Origin: an uncultured Planctomycetota bacterium
GTDB taxonomy: Bacteria; Planctomycetota; Phycisphaerae; Sedimentisphaerales; Anaerobacaceae
NCBI GenBank assembly: GCA_903927855.1
Contig: CAIYOL010000333.1
Span: forward strand, 1-6,865
Direction: 5' to 3'
Length of the DNA: 6,865 nt
Part shown: positions 5,942-6,865 of the stretch, piece after piece
Layout of the letters: each line of letters opens with the position of its first letter
Position numbering within the stretch: position 1 is the stretch's first letter
Made by a program: the position numbers and the translations under genes
The notes under the pieces: model-generated
Told to the model about the DNA's origin: nothing
The model's database searches: none
Seen by the model: the letters and a program-made list of their open reading frames with translations, nothing else

Positions 5942-6865
5942 TTAGTGCAAAAGCCAGTCCTCTGCAAGGACGGCCAAGTCATTCAATGTTACGATGCAAT
6001 CGCCATCGAGATCAGCATCAGGACATAATTTAAGTATATAAGCCGAGCCGGACTCGCTGCCGCTGTCATCATTACCATGCGCTCCGACAATAGCCCGTCG
6101 GCCGATACCGACAGCAACGGAGAAGCCAAAATAATCACCGGCATTGGCATCAGGGGCAGTTAACTTTGCCTTCTGGTTCCAATTGTCCGGATTGATTTCA
6201 TTAGGTTCAAATATATATGCAGAGCCGGAGCTGCTGCCGTTGTCATCATTGCCGTAGGCACCCACGAGGGCGTGGCCTTGGCCAATAGCAACCGAATAGC
6301 CAAAATAATCATTGGCATTGGCATCGGAGGCGGTCAGCTTTGCCTTGCGGTCCCAGTTATTGGGGTCAACTTTATTAGGTTCAAATATATACGCGGCGCC
6401 GGCATCTTCGCCCTTTTCATCATTCAAACGGGCCCCTACAATCGCATGGTACCCATCAGTGGAAACAGAAGTGCCAAACTTGTCCGATGAGGCGCCATCG
6501 CTGGCGGTAAGCTTCGCCTGCTGTGTCCAGTCAGAATCTTTATACCTGAATATATAGGCCGAGCCTTTGTAGCTGTCATCTCCAATCGCTCCTACGATAA
6601 CATATTCTCCGTTGATAGAAACAGAATAGCCAAACCTGTCCTGTTTTGCGGCATCGGCGGCGTCCAGCCTTTTCAGCTGGCCCCAGACGTTTGTGCCACC
6701 TTCGTTGCGATAGAATACGTAAGCCGAGCCGGCGTTTACTCCACATGCATCATTGAGCCAGGCCCCCACGACGGCACAATCGCCGCTGATAGAAACGGAC
6801 TGACCAAACCGGTCGTCGATATCATAATCGGATGCAACCAGCTTTTCCTGCGGTGCCCAGCTGCC
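5942..6865 (-). CDS. FG-GAP repeat protein with dockerin-like C-terminal tail (5' end outside window)
   Basis: The frame is open from the window end (6865) to TAA at 5942-5944, giving 307 C-terminal residues of a longer protein. A GTG at 6767-6769 lies inside a repeat (AVVGAWLND) and is not the start. Five repeat units begin at W3, W61, W113, W171 and W229 of the fragment. Each carries the pattern W..Q.KL.A.DA...D.FG.SVSI.G..AIVGA..ND....GSAYIF, that of FG-GAP_2 beta-propeller-type blades. Residues 281-307 form a single dockerin-like loop (DADLDGDC) plus DLAVLAEDWL, a tail seen on many exported planctomycete proteins. Such proteins are normally secreted or surface-bound. The signal peptide would lie upstream and cannot be seen. 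The repeated DD/ND acids suggest calcium binding. Ligand and role are unknown: adhesion or a shell around another domain are guesses. It converges on the GroES-like gene across a shared terminator. Confidence 0.85.
   Translation of the reverse strand, partial: GSWAPQEKLVASDYDIDDRFGQSVSISGDCAVVGAWLNDACGVNAGSAYVFYRNEGGTNVWGQLKRLDAADAAKQDRFGYSVSINGEYVIVGAIGDDSYKGSAYIFRYKDSDWTQQAKLTASDGASSDKFGTSVSTDGYHAIVGARLNDEKGEDAGAAYIFEPNKVDPNNWDRKAKLTASDANANDYFGYSVAIGQGHALVGAYGNDDNGSSSGSAYIFEPNEINPDNWNQKAKLTAPDANAGDYFGFSVAVGIGRRAIVGAHGNDDSGSESGSAYILKLCPDADLDGDCIVTLNDLAVLAEDWLLH
5945..6025 (-). other. Dockerin-like C-terminal domain (single calcium loop)
   Basis: This encodes the last 27 residues of the FG-GAP protein. 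The D-x-D-x-D-G-D-C run followed after a short gap by N-D-L matches one half of a type I dockerin (DxDxDGxxxxxDL) and its following helix. Only one loop is present where cellulosomal dockerins have two. It may act in attachment or sorting instead of cellulosome docking; that is inference. Confidence 0.65.
6032..6859 (-). repeat. Tandem coding repeats (FG-GAP units, 156-177 bp)
   Basis: The five units, in gene order, are 6859-6686, 6685-6530, 6529-6356, 6355-6182 and 6181-6032 (the last cut short). Spacing of the FG dipeptide is 58, 52, 58 and 58 residues. The fourth and fifth units are the most alike at DNA level, for example the shared caaaataatca...ggcattggcatc on the plus strand near 6127 and 6301. 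The ggttcaaatatata word recurs near 6207 and 6379, in the linkers of the third and fourth units. This points to fairly recent internal duplication. Confidence 0.8.

Noticed and set aside
6272..6557. Plus-strand frames opposite the FG-GAP gene
   Set aside because: They mirror the tandem repeats of the minus-strand gene, whose repeat pattern and conserved FG, VGA and SAYIF words clearly define the real frame.
6767..6769. GTG as the start of the FG-GAP gene
   Set aside because: The frame stays open to the window end, and the upstream 32 codons continue the repeat pattern (DDRFGQSVSISGD), so the GTG is an internal valine.
6032..6859. Regularly spaced repeats as a possible CRISPR array
   Set aside because: The period is 156-177 bp, the units are diverged, and they encode protein repeats in one frame.

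Overview
The window reads as a bacterial chromosome segment, most likely from the Planctomycetota and probably near the Phycisphaerae/Sedimentisphaerales. The lineage hint is the C-terminal tail of the last gene, a single dockerin-like calcium loop followed by a short 'DLAVLAEDWL' helix. From general knowledge, that tail closes many exported proteins in that group. Weak or absent Shine-Dalgarno sequences before most starts are compatible with this. The placement is inference, since no rRNA or other phylogenetic marker is present.

Layout: bases 20-2745 hold a tight plus-strand cluster. It contains acetylornithine aminotransferase (argD), ornithine carbamoyltransferase (argF, overlapping argD by 4 bp) and a Ham1/RdgB-type XTP/dITP diphosphatase (15 bp after argF). 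ArgD makes N-acetylornithine and ArgF converts ornithine to citrulline. The deacetylation or acetyl-transfer step between them must be encoded elsewhere. The nucleotide-pool cleaner is probably a passenger in the same transcript. The cluster's promoter and any upstream arg genes lie outside the window.

Bases 2746-2971 are non-coding. They hold a foldable element of about 51 nt, then a TTGACA-type promoter candidate overlapped by an imperfect palindrome. DNA topoisomerase I (topA, 2972-5329) follows, with complete catalytic residues and three C-terminal four-cysteine zinc ribbons.

Bases 5330-5447 carry an extended -10 promoter and two inverted repeats in the leader of a small GroES-fold protein (5448-5768). 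No groEL lies next to it.

A 12-bp perfect hairpin at 5831-5862 separates this from a convergent minus-strand gene running off the window end. That gene encodes an exported-type protein made of FG-GAP repeats (five units visible) with the dockerin-like tail.

Overall this is mostly ordinary housekeeping sequence. I found no convincing evidence of an undescribed multi-gene system. The points most worth a second look are the palindromic leader of the stand-alone GroES-like gene, the folded element upstream of topA, and the FG-GAP/dockerin-tail protein.
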